Positions 19,649 through 26,233 of a DNA stretch of 26,233 nt are shown here, piece after piece; the stretch's first letter is position 1, and each line of letters opens with the position of its first letter. Source of the DNA: Candidatus Woesearchaeota archaeon (lineage in GTDB: Archaea; Nanobdellota; Nanobdellia; Woesearchaeales; JACQSR01); NCBI GenBank assembly GCA_023255615.1, contig JAHFLI010000001.1:6627-32859 (forward strand). The letters are read 5' to 3'. The notes beneath the pieces were generated by a model. The model was not told where the DNA came from. It searched no databases and worked only from the letters and a program-made list of their open reading frames with translations. The position numbers were made by a program, and so were the translations under genes.

Positions 19649-20257
19649 ATGCCAGAAACACACGTTGCGTTATATAGACCAGATGCAGGATTACTCAATC
19701 ACTTTGCATCTCAGGGATATGCAGTATATCCTGTCATTGGAGGAAATATCGAGCCGTTGATGACCCACATCTTAACGATGGGGTCAAGATCGGTTGAAGA
19801 AATGAATACGACTCATGATCAAGCGATTGAACGCGTCAGAGGAATTACTGCCCTTGTCGAATCTGAAATTAGAAAAAATATCCGTGGAAATTTGCCTGCA
19901 AATTATGATCATTCACGTTTCGATTGGATTAAACTCAAAACTGAAGCTCGTGATTCCAATAGACTTCACATGGGTGATTGGCATATTGATGTCTCTGAAG
20001 ATCAATACCCTATGCTTCATCAGAGGCTTATAGAGGGTGGTTTTTCATATGTCGAAGGATTAGAAAAAGGAAGAAAGGAGCGCAGTTATACTTCGCAATT
20101 TGAAAACGAAGAAACTGATGCACGACTCGATGCATCCTTGTTAGAAGTAAAAAATAGATTCTATGTGCCCGTCTACCGAGAAGATCTTCGACGTTTTGAC
20201 ACTTTTGGAGATGCAATGCCCTTGCCAATTACTGTTGGAGTTGAAAAAATAAAGTGA
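19649..20257 (+). CDS. Hypothetical protein divergent from trmB
   Basis: A 202-residue soluble protein beginning MPETHVALYRPDAGLLNHFA. A strong ribosome site GAGGAGGG lies 5 bases before the ATG. A helical region with TTHDQAIERVRGITALVESE follows, then HMGDWHIDVSEDQYPMLHQR, a charged stretch KGRKERSYTSQFENEETDAR, and a C-terminal part ending LPITVGVEKIK. Neither membrane segments nor Cys are present. I do not recognise the family. The divergent layout with a TrmB regulator and a possible operator suggests sugar- or stress-responsive control. A small ORF begins 4 bases after its stop. Confidence 0.7.
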   Translation: MPETHVALYRPDAGLLNHFASQGYAVYPVIGGNIEPLMTHILTMGSRSVEEMNTTHDQAIERVRGITALVESEIRKNIRGNLPANYDHSRFDWIKLKTEARDSNRLHMGDWHIDVSEDQYPMLHQRLIEGGFSYVEGLEKGRKERSYTSQFENEETDARLDASLLEVKNRFYVPVYREDLRRFDTFGDAMPLPITVGVEKIK

Positions 20258-20261
20258 GAAC

Positions 20262-20443
20262 ATGCTATCTTCACAACAACAATCTCAAATCGATAAGCAA
20301 ATTGCTGCTCATCAGCATGACCGATATAAAGTAGATGTCCACCTCAATTTGGATATAAAGTTGAAGAAAGATTTAGATCAGAAATAACGACGGGATTGCA
20401 ACAAGGATTAATCTCAGTGTATGAAATTCGTCCAATATCATAA
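20262..20443 (+). pseudogene. Short downstream ORF with a likely frameshift
   Basis: From the ATG at 20262, 41 codons read MLSSQQQSQIDKQIAAHQHD then RYKVDVHL and on to a stop at 20385-20387. An overlapping frame, open from 20330 to a TAA at 20441-20443, encodes a more protein-like end: PPQFGYKVEERFRSEITTGL then QQGLISVYEIRPIS. Joining the two near 20330 would give a protein of about 60 residues coupled to the preceding gene. Either this is a decayed gene, or there is a base error in the assembly. No family is recognised. Confidence 0.35.
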
Positions 20444-20446
20444 AGA

Positions 20447-20454
20447 ATTAAATA
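20447..20454 (+). promoter_or_regulatory. TATA box of thiD
   Basis: ATTAAATA is centred about 26 bases before the ATG at 20477. No THI-box (TPP riboswitch) lies between it and the gene. Confidence 0.55.
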
Positions 20455-20476
20455 CACTTTACGATTCTACTTACTT

Positions 20477-21253
20477 ATGAAAATCCCAAAAGCATTAACC
20501 ATCGCCGGTTCAGATTCAGGAGGTGGAGCAGGAATACAAGCAGATTTGAAAACATTCGCTGCATTAGGAGTTCATGGATCTTCCGTCATTACTGCAATCA
20601 CTGCGCAAAATACAAAAGAAGTTCGTGCTGTCCACAATGTCCCATTAGAAATCATTACCGCACAAATTGATGCAATTTTTTCTGACATCGGTGCTGATGT
20701 AGTTAAAATTGGAATGTTGTCAAACGCAGAAATTATCAAAACAGTTGTTGCATCACTAAAAAAATACAAAATCAAAAAAATAGTTCTTGATCCAGTTATG
20801 ATTGCAGAAAGTGGTGCACGATTAATAGAAATCGATGCGGTGGATAGCTTAATCAAACAATTGATTCCATTATCAACAATCGTAACACCAAATATTCATG
20901 AAGCGGAAATCTTGGCAGGAGTTTCAATCTCATCAATTGACGATGTGAAAAAAGCAGCAAAAATAATTCATGGGTTCGGTTGTAGCGCAATATTAATCAA
21001 AGGAGGACATCTTCCGGGAAAAGAGATTCAAGATCTGCTCTACGATGGAAAGAAATTCATCATCTTATTAAATAAAAGGTTACCAAAACGTGCTCATGGA
21101 ACAGGTTGCACATTATCCTCGGCAATTGCAGCATATCTTGCGAAAGGACAATCATTGGAAGAATCGGTCAAACAAGCAACAACCTACGTTCATCATGCAT
21201 TATCTGAAGGATACCAAATTGGTTCAAAAAATATCGTGTTAAAACACATCTAG
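20477..21253 (+). CDS. thiD: Hydroxymethylpyrimidine/phosphomethylpyrimidine kinase
   Basis: A 258-residue ribokinase-fold enzyme that phosphorylates HMP and HMP-P to HMP-PP for thiamine synthesis. Clear motifs are TIAGSDSGGGAGIQADLKTF (residues 8-27, substrate binding), VLDPVMIAESGARL (catalytic region) and AHGTGCTLSSAIAAYLA with the anion-hole GTGC. It ends after the kinase domain: there is no ThiN fusion, the form common in archaea, so a separate ThiE is needed and is present at 23638. It converges on vapC with a 2-base gap, facing the thiOSGEC operon. Transcript leaderless by TATA spacing. Confidence 0.95.
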   Translation: MKIPKALTIAGSDSGGGAGIQADLKTFAALGVHGSSVITAITAQNTKEVRAVHNVPLEIITAQIDAIFSDIGADVVKIGMLSNAEIIKTVVASLKKYKIKKIVLDPVMIAESGARLIEIDAVDSLIKQLIPLSTIVTPNIHEAEILAGVSISSIDDVKKAAKIIHGFGCSAILIKGGHLPGKEIQDLLYDGKKFIILLNKRLPKRAHGTGCTLSSAIAAYLAKGQSLEESVKQATTYVHHALSEGYQIGSKNIVLKHI

Positions 21254-21255
21254 TT

Positions 21256-21645
21256 CTATTTTCCAATATACATTACATTTTTTTGTCCTTTGAAATGGGA
21301 ATCACCGCTTATTATAGTTGCTTTTAATTCATTTTGCTTGACAACAAGGATAGAATCAATCAGGCCAAAATCCTTAACTCGCTTCCGAATTTCAAATCTA
21401 ATTTTCGCCGCCTCAATCCAATGATAATGAAGGACAGGTAATGTAATGGAGTTTCTTTTCACAATTTTATAAACCTCTTCAAAATTTCGTTTATTGATAA
21501 GACAATAAGATCGAATTTCAGCCAATGAACATTCTGAGGTAATGAATTTATTTTTTGGATTCTCAAATAATCGTTTCATGACAACTGCTGATGTGGATCC
21601 AATAACATACTCAACCCATGCGTGAGTATCTATAAGATAAATCAT
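21256..21645 (-). CDS. vapC: PIN-domain toxin VapC
   Basis: A 129-residue PIN-domain ribonuclease. Four acidic active-site residues are in place: Asp6 in YLIDTHAW, Glu43 in SLAEIRS, Asp97 in GLIDSIL and Asp115 in ISGDSHF. VapC enzymes cut initiator tRNA or rRNA when their antitoxin is lost. The gene follows vapB with a 1-base overlap (TAATG). It sits between thiC and the convergent thiD, so the module is inserted inside the thiamine cluster. Confidence 0.9.
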   Translation of the reverse strand: MIYLIDTHAWVEYVIGSTSAVVMKRLFENPKNKFITSECSLAEIRSYCLINKRNFEEVYKIVKRNSITLPVLHYHWIEAAKIRFEIRKRVKDFGLIDSILVVKQNELKATIISGDSHFKGQKNVMYIGK

Positions 21646-21845
21646 TAAAGAAACTCCTTATGACCGATATCTTCTTCCTGAAATCGTGGACCTCCTTTGA
21701 AAATACCAAAACCATCTATTCTCTTTTTCGGCATGATATCAATATTGATAGTATCACCTTCATGGAGACGTTCTCTACTCATAACACTACAGGGAATAAT
21801 AATCCCAAATGAGTTTCCCCATTTTTTAATTATCGCCTCAATCAT
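21645..21845 (-). CDS. vapB: AbrB-type antitoxin VapB
   Basis: A 66-residue protein. MIEAIIKKWGNSFGIIIPCS is the AbrB/MazE-like swapped-hairpin start (M-x-A-x-I-x-K-W-G-N-S-x-G). The rest (LHEGDTINIDIMPKKRIDGF) completes the fold, and the C-terminus FKGGPRFQEEDIGHKEFL is the disordered toxin-binding tail. The frame is open upstream to 21896, but GGTGATAAT sits directly before the ATG at 21845, and family members begin here. The antitoxin binds VapC and represses its own promoter. Confidence 0.88.
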   Translation of the reverse strand: MIEAIIKKWGNSFGIIIPCSVMSRERLHEGDTINIDIMPKKRIDGFGIFKGGPRFQEEDIGHKEFL

Positions 21846-21876
21846 ATTATCACCGTTTATACAAAGATGTATAACT

Positions 21877-21886
21877 CTTATATAAA
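21877..21886 (-). promoter_or_regulatory. TATA box of vapBC
   Basis: On the minus strand TTTATATAAG lies about 37 bases before the vapB ATG. It leaves a leader of about 10 bases carrying GGTGAT, so vapBC need not depend on the thiamine operon. Confidence 0.5.
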
Positions 21887-21899
21887 GTTTTCTCAAAAC

Positions 21900-23663
21900 T
21901 CAATCGAGAACCGGCAACTTAATCGTTTCTTCTTTATCAGGAAGTTCACGAATTTCTTGCGTTAATTTCATCGAGCAAAAATGAGGACCGCACATGGAAC
22001 AGAAATGCGCATCCTTCATGGCATGTTGAGGCAACGTTTCATCATGAAAACTCCGCGCAGTCTCTGGATCAAGGGATAAATTAAACTGATCATGCCAACG
22101 GAATTCAAATCGTGCTTTGCTCAACAAATTATCACGATATTGTGCAGCAGGATGACCTTTCGCCACATCAGCAGCATGGGCAGCAATTTTATACGCAATG
22201 ACACCATCCTTCACATCTTTTTTATTCGGCAATCCCAAATGCTCTTTTGGAGTAACATAACACAACAACGCCGTTCCATACCACCCAATAAGCGTTGCAC
22301 CAATCGCAGAAGTAATATGATCATAACCAGGAGCAATATCAGTTACTAACGGACCGAGAGTATAAAACGGAGCTTCCGAACATTCCCGTAATTCCTTCTC
22401 AACATTTTCTTTAATCATGTGCGCTGGAATATGACCTGGACCTTCGATCATAACTTGCACATCGTGTTTCCATGCAATTTTCGTTAACTCTCCCAATGTG
22501 TTCAATTCAGCAAACTGTGACTCATCATTGGCATCAGCAATACATCCAGGTCTCAAACCATCTCCGAGAGAAAAACTCACATCATATGCTTTCATGATCT
22601 CACAAATTTCTTCAAAATGGGTATAGAGAAAATTCTCTTGGTGGTGATGCAAACACCATTTTGCCATAATAGAACCACCACGCGAAACAATTCCCGTTAT
22701 TCTTTTTTTAGTGAAAGGAATATATTCACGCAGAACTCCTGCATGCACGGTAAAATAATCTACTCCTTGCTCAGCTTGTTCAATCAAGGTATCTCGGTAC
22801 ATCTCCCACGTTAAATCCTCAACTTTACCATTTACTTTTTCAAGAGCCTGGTAAATAGGAACCGTTCCAATAGGCACCGGAGAATTCCGAATAATCCATT
22901 CACGCGTTTCATGAATATTCTTTCCTGTTGACAAATCCATGACCGTATCAGCTCCCCATCGACATGCCCAGACGGCCTTCTCAACTTCTTCTTCGATGCT
23001 TGAGGTAACGGCAGAATTTCCAATATTTGCATTAATTTTCACTAAAAAATTTCTTCCAATAATCATCGGCTCCAATGCTGGATGATTAATGTTAGAGGGA
23101 ATAATCGCACGACCAGCCGCAACTTCCTGACGAACAAATTCAGGAGTAATCTGCTTGGGAATATGCGCTCCAAAACTCTCTCCGTAATGCACGCGCATAC
23201 CATTACTCATCTCTTGTAATTTCTGATTCTCGCGCAGAGCAATATATTCCATCTCAGGAGTTATCATTCCTTTTCGAGCATAATGCATTTGAGTAACGTT
23301 TCTCCCCGGCTGCCCACGCAATGGTTTTTTCACCTGTTGAAACCGCAACTGAGCGAGATCACTTTGAAATAGTCGTTCTCTCCCATATAACGAAGTAATT
23401 TCAGATAATTGTTCAACATCCTTTCTCGAAATAATCCACGATTCTCGAAGCCGTGGTAATCCATTCTTGACATCAATAGAAATGGTCGGATCAGTATAGG
23501 GACCACTCGTATCATAGACGATTGCTTTTTCTCCGTTGGACAAAGAAATCTCTCTCATACCAACATGCAGATCAAAAAGTTCGCCTTTGACGTATTTCTT
23601 TCGCGAATTTGGAAACGATTCTCGTGTAATTGTTTGTTCAGTTGGTAATTTCTCGTTGTTCAT
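21900..23663 (-). CDS. thiC: Phosphomethylpyrimidine synthase, long bacterial form
   Basis: A 587-residue radical-SAM enzyme that turns aminoimidazole ribotide into HMP-P. The [4Fe-4S] motif C-x2-C-x4-C is at the C-terminus (Cys555, Cys558, Cys563 in HFCSMCGPHFCSM). The core shows MEGPGHIP-like text (MIEGPGHIPAHMI) and SLGDGLRPGCIADAND. It also has the N-terminal ThiC-associated region (MREISLSNGEKAIVYDTSGP, then the line up to WIISRKDVEQL) that bacterial enzymes carry and most archaeal ThiC proteins (about 430 residues) lack. GAGGTGG precedes the ATG. It overlaps thiE by 26 bases, last in the operon. Confidence 0.95.
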   Translation of the reverse strand: MNNEKLPTEQTITRESFPNSRKKYVKGELFDLHVGMREISLSNGEKAIVYDTSGPYTDPTISIDVKNGLPRLRESWIISRKDVEQLSEITSLYGRERLFQSDLAQLRFQQVKKPLRGQPGRNVTQMHYARKGMITPEMEYIALRENQKLQEMSNGMRVHYGESFGAHIPKQITPEFVRQEVAAGRAIIPSNINHPALEPMIIGRNFLVKINANIGNSAVTSSIEEEVEKAVWACRWGADTVMDLSTGKNIHETREWIIRNSPVPIGTVPIYQALEKVNGKVEDLTWEMYRDTLIEQAEQGVDYFTVHAGVLREYIPFTKKRITGIVSRGGSIMAKWCLHHHQENFLYTHFEEICEIMKAYDVSFSLGDGLRPGCIADANDESQFAELNTLGELTKIAWKHDVQVMIEGPGHIPAHMIKENVEKELRECSEAPFYTLGPLVTDIAPGYDHITSAIGATLIGWYGTALLCYVTPKEHLGLPNKKDVKDGVIAYKIAAHAADVAKGHPAAQYRDNLLSKARFEFRWHDQFNLSLDPETARSFHDETLPQHAMKDAHFCSMCGPHFCSMKLTQEIRELPDKEETIKLPVLD

Positions 23664-24276
23664 GATTCCACCTCAATACGTTAACATATTTTTTTGTTTG
23701 ATCTTCAATATCGGGAGCAGAAACAATACCCGAAATCACGGCAATAATGTGTGCTCCAGTATCCATGACATCTTGAATAGTTGACAATGTAATTCCGCCA
23801 ATCGCAACCACGGGAATGCGTACGTGGGAGACAACATCACGCACTACATCAACCCCAATCGTATATGGTTTTGCCCGCGTTTCAAAGACAGGTCCAATAC
23901 TAATATAATCAGCTCCTTCGTTTTCAGCAACAAGTGCTTGTTCGAGAGAATGAGTCGATTTTCCAATGAGTAATTTTTTCCCACACATTTTTCTTGCGTC
24001 CATTATGGACATATCTTCTTGTCCCAAATGAACTCCATCTGCGCCAACGTCAAGGGCGATATCGATGTAATCATTGATCACAAAAATGACGTTATTTTTT
24101 TTACAGAGACGAGCCAGAATTTTTGCATCAGCCAGATATCTTTCCTTATTCCATTTTTTCTGTCGAAGTTGTACGATAGATACTCCACCAGTAATTGCGG
24201 ACTCAATAACTTCAGCATTACTCCTTCCCAAAGAAATTTCCTGTTCCGTAACCAGATACAAACTAAATGGTTTCAT
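23638..24276 (-). CDS. thiE: Thiamine-phosphate synthase
   Basis: A 212-residue TIM-barrel enzyme joining HMP-PP and thiazole phosphate. Motifs are LYLVTEQE at the start, GGVSIVQLRQKKW (pyrophosphate site), VINDYIDIALDVGADGVHLG, IGKSTHSLEQA, ADYISIGPVFETRAKP and VVAIGGITLSTI. The open frame extends upstream to 24366 inside thiG, but the ATG at 24276 is preceded by GGAGTGGTGAA and begins exactly at the first strand. Stop-start overlap of 4 bases (ATGA) with thiG. Archaea more often use ThiN for this step, so a separate ThiE points to a bacterial-type pathway. Confidence 0.95.
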   Translation of the reverse strand: MKPFSLYLVTEQEISLGRSNAEVIESAITGGVSIVQLRQKKWNKERYLADAKILARLCKKNNVIFVINDYIDIALDVGADGVHLGQEDMSIMDARKMCGKKLLIGKSTHSLEQALVAENEGADYISIGPVFETRAKPYTIGVDVVRDVVSHVRIPVVAIGGITLSTIQDVMDTGAHIIAVISGIVSAPDIEDQTKKYVNVLRWNHEQREITN

Positions 24277-25034
24277 TTCACCACTCCTTCTGTCGGACTT
24301 GATGGTATTCCGTATGTTTTCTTTGGAATTCTTCCCGCTAAAAATGCTTCTCGCCCAGCTTCGCATGCTTTCTTCATCGCGCTTGCCATCATGACAGGAT
24401 CTTTCGCAAGCGCAACCCCTGTATTCAATAATACTCCATCTGCACCTAATTCCATCGCAACAGCAACATCTGACGCAGTCCCCACTCCGGCATCAACAAT
24501 GATCGGAACAGAAGCGCGTTCAATGATTGTGCGAATAGTGATAGGATTCAAAATACCGAGACCAGATCCAATCGGTGCGCCAAGAGGCATAACCGAAGCA
24601 GCTCCTGCTTTCTCTAATCTCTGTGCAGCAACAATATCGTCGTTGGTATACGCTAACACGGTAAATCCTTCATTGGAAAGAATTTTCGTTGCATCAATTG
24701 TTGCCTGAGTATCAGGCATTAACGTATGTTGATCACCAATGACTTCCAATTTAATGAGATCGGTGTTACACACTTCTCGTGCTAATCGTGCAATTCGTAT
24801 CGCTTCTTCTGCAGTAGAGCATCCCGCTGTGTTCGGTAATAATGTATATTTTGATAAGTCGATCTGATCAAGAACATTTCCTTTTTCCTCAAGATTCACT
24901 CGTCGAATGGCAACCGTTACACATTCAGTGCCAGACACATCAAGTGCTCTTTTCATAATGTCATTAGTTGGATATTTCCCCGTTCCCAAGAAAAGTCTGG
25001 AGGAAAAAGTATACTTCCCTATGGTTAAATTCAC
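24273..25034 (-). CDS. thiG: Thiazole synthase
   Basis: A 253-residue TIM-barrel enzyme that builds the thiazole ring from deoxyxylulose phosphate, dehydroglycine and ThiS-thiocarboxylate. It shows RLFLGTGKYP, GTECVTVAIRRVN, LLPNTAGC, the Schiff-base Lys in DLIKLEVIGD (about residue 95), PLGAPIGSGLGI, VDAGVGTASDVAVAMELGAD and VLLNTGVALA. It starts with GTG, 1 base after the thiS stop. The GGAGG that serves as its ribosome site lies inside the thiS Gly codons. Full normal length. Confidence 0.95.
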   Translation of the reverse strand: MNLTIGKYTFSSRLFLGTGKYPTNDIMKRALDVSGTECVTVAIRRVNLEEKGNVLDQIDLSKYTLLPNTAGCSTAEEAIRIARLAREVCNTDLIKLEVIGDQHTLMPDTQATIDATKILSNEGFTVLAYTNDDIVAAQRLEKAGAASVMPLGAPIGSGLGILNPITIRTIIERASVPIIVDAGVGTASDVAVAMELGADGVLLNTGVALAKDPVMMASAMKKACEAGREAFLAGRIPKKTYGIPSSPTEGVVK

Positions 25035-25035
25035 G

Positions 25036-25233
25036 TTAGCCGCCTCCTACAATGGTTACAATTTCTATTCGATCATGATCCTGTATTTTCTGCTGTGCAA
25101 ATTCCTCTTTCTTTATGATAACTTTATTTAATTCAACAACAATCTTTCGTCTATCTAATTTCATTTCCCTCATAACATCATCAACTGTTTTTCCATTTAC
25201 TTCTTTTTCCTGATCATTAATGATAACGTTCAT
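25036..25233 (-). CDS. thiS: Sulfur carrier protein ThiS
   Basis: A 65-residue ubiquitin-fold carrier ending in Gly-Gly (IVTIVGGG), the residue that is adenylated and converted to thiocarboxylate before sulfur transfer to ThiG. The start MNVIINDQEKEVNGKTVDDV matches the family strand order. It overlaps thiO by 17 bases and is followed by thiG after 1 base. No ThiF-type adenylating enzyme is in the window, so it must be encoded elsewhere or supplied by a related E1-like protein. Confidence 0.93.
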   Translation of the reverse strand: MNVIINDQEKEVNGKTVDDVMREMKLDRRKIVVELNKVIIKKEEFAQQKIQDHDRIEIVTIVGGG

Positions 25234-26233
25234 AGAACCTCAGTGGAGAAAAAAGTTCAGTTTCCTTTTCCCCTAGAATAATGTCGTGCATAATCTTAGC
25301 CGTTATTGGCGTCAACAAAATTCCATTTCGGTAATGGCCTGTTGCAATATACACTCCTTCTTTCACTTTTCCAATAATGGGAATCTGATCAACACTTAAT
25401 GGCCGTAATCCAGCCCACTTCTCAATGATTTCACACTCTTTTAATGCAGGTACCATTTCTTGCGCGCCTTCAACAAGAAATTTCATTCCTTCGTCAGTAA
25501 CTTCTTTTGAAAATCCAACATCTTCAACCGTTGATCCTATAATAATCGTCCCATCTTTGCGAGGAACGAGATAAAATGGATGACGAGAAAGAACATGATT
25601 GAATAATTTCCCTCGCATTCTCACCATCTGACCACGAATAGGTTTAACAGGAAACTCTGGTAGCAGAGAAGATGACCACGAACCGACACAGTCAATAACG
25701 TTTTGTGCGTGGAGTGAACCCAATGATGTTGAAATACATATCAACGATTCTTTTTCAATAAACCCTTTGACCATACATTGTTCAATCAGTTCGACATTTC
25801 TGAGCAACAATGCTTTATTTAATGCATCGCAGAGCTTTCGATTATTGAGATGATGATCTGTTGGCATTGATAATCCACCAAGAATTCTCGGAGAAACAGA
25901 AGGTTCCAGTATCAACACTTCTTGAGGAGAAAGAAGCCGTGCATCTATATTGTTTCTACGAGAAAGGTAATATTTTTCTGTAAGATCATTCATTTCTTCC
26001 TCAGAAAACGCAAGCAGAATTCCTCCTGAAGTAGTATACTCAATATCTATTCCAGTTTCTGACTCAAGCTGACGAATAAACTCTGGATAGAGAGATTTAC
26101 TTACTAAACACAATGATAAAAATTCATTATGTGAACTTTCAGCTACTGGACGCAACATACCTGCAGCTGCCCAACTCGCCTCCCCACCAATGATATTCTT
26201 TTCTAATACCACAATTCTCTTTTTTGATTTTGA
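25217..26233 (-). CDS. thiO: Glycine oxidase ThiO (5' end outside window)
   Basis: At least 338 residues are visible, entering from the right edge without a start (the first codons read SKSKKRIVVLEKNIIGGEAS). An internal GTG at 26212 is not the real start. It is an FAD-dependent D-amino-acid-oxidase-fold enzyme: the line GGEASWAAAGML follows the end of the FAD strand VVVLEK, GSTVEDVGF and WAGLRPLSVDQIPIIGKV are ThiO marks, and GHYRNGILLTPITAKIM is the C-terminal FAD site. It oxidises glycine to iminoacetate (dehydroglycine) for ThiG. The N-terminal dinucleotide motif lies outside the window. First visible gene of the thiOSGEC operon. Confidence 0.92.
   Translation of the reverse strand, partial: SKSKKRIVVLEKNIIGGEASWAAAGMLRPVAESSHNEFLSLCLVSKSLYPEFIRQLESETGIDIEYTTSGGILLAFSEEEMNDLTEKYYLSRRNNIDARLLSPQEVLILEPSVSPRILGGLSMPTDHHLNNRKLCDALNKALLLRNVELIEQCMVKGFIEKESLICISTSLGSLHAQNVIDCVGSWSSSLLPEFPVKPIRGQMVRMRGKLFNHVLSRHPFYLVPRKDGTIIIGSTVEDVGFSKEVTDEGMKFLVEGAQEMVPALKECEIIEKWAGLRPLSVDQIPIIGKVKEGVYIATGHYRNGILLTPITAKIMHDIILGEKETELFSPLRFYERYH

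Noticed and set aside
20258..20476. TPP riboswitch before thiD
   Set aside because: No THI-box sequence is present, and the TATA element at 20447 leaves no leader for one.
24019..24708. 229-codon plus-strand frame
   Set aside because: It is antisense to thiE and thiG, both with full family motifs. It has no TATA element or ribosome site and a low-complexity Ser/Thr/Ala composition.
1..26233. tRNA genes, CRISPR arrays, insertion sequences
   Set aside because: No tRNA T-arm pattern, regularly spaced direct repeats, transposase frame or terminal inverted repeats were seen by reading. A tRNAscan and self-dot-plot would confirm this.

Overview
The window reads as archaeal DNA, roughly 38 % GC by eye. 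The main evidence is promoter geometry. About a dozen genes have an archaeal TATA-like hexamer centred 25-29 bases before the start codon, which is what leaderless transcripts look like. Genes inside operons, and a few others, instead have GGAGGTGAT-type ribosome binding sites. The gene content agrees: an archaeal-type UMP kinase, an MJ0882-like methyltransferase, a TrmB-family regulator, secF placed before secD, and RHH, AbrB and PIN toxin-antitoxin genes. Compact operons and many small proteins suggest a DPANN-like lineage (for example Woesearchaeota or relatives). That placement is inference.

Layout. Bases 1-3088: a PadR-type regulator running off the left edge, divergent from two tandem paralogous membrane-anchored Cys proteins, a methyltransferase and a site-2 protease. 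Bases 3208-3745: an RHH/RelE toxin-antitoxin pair. Bases 3803-8201: CTP synthase, then SecF and an unusual SecD with a PDZ-like region and a four-Cys patch. Bases 8209-9694: a Lys-rich micro-ORF, a DedA protein and a pair of half-size SMR/EamA transporters. Bases 9677-11464: a DDAH/arginine-deiminase-fold enzyme behind a perfect palindrome, then a DUF4258-like/YgiT-AbrB toxin-antitoxin pair. Bases 11505-14119: UMP kinase, a GC-rich non-coding island, a small orphan, dCTP deaminase and a GRP-type transporter. Bases 14122-16377 (minus): CutA, an AarF/UbiB kinase and a coiled-coil protein. Bases 16490-18723: a frameshifted small membrane gene, a cyclophilin lipoprotein, a regulator and target pair flanking a 16-bp palindrome, two Shine-Dalgarno-led micro-ORFs behind a structured leader, and an orphan antitoxin. 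Bases 18804-20443: a TrmB regulator divergent from an unknown gene, followed by frameshift debris. Bases 20477-26233: thiD facing a vapBC module and a minus-strand thiO-thiS-thiG-thiE-thiC operon.

How the genes work together. thiO/thiS/thiG make the thiazole half of thiamine, thiC/thiD the pyrimidine half, and thiE joins them. This is the bacterial route, including a long bacterial-form ThiC, which is unusual beside an archaeal backbone. pyrH, pyrG and dcd are successive pyrimidine-nucleotide steps, although they are not in one operon. SecDF, the site-2 protease, DedA and the lipoprotein cyclophilin make the region rich in envelope and secretion functions. Three complete toxin-antitoxin modules plus one orphan antitoxin are scattered between housekeeping operons. 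No tRNA, rRNA, CRISPR array, transposase or TPP riboswitch was found.
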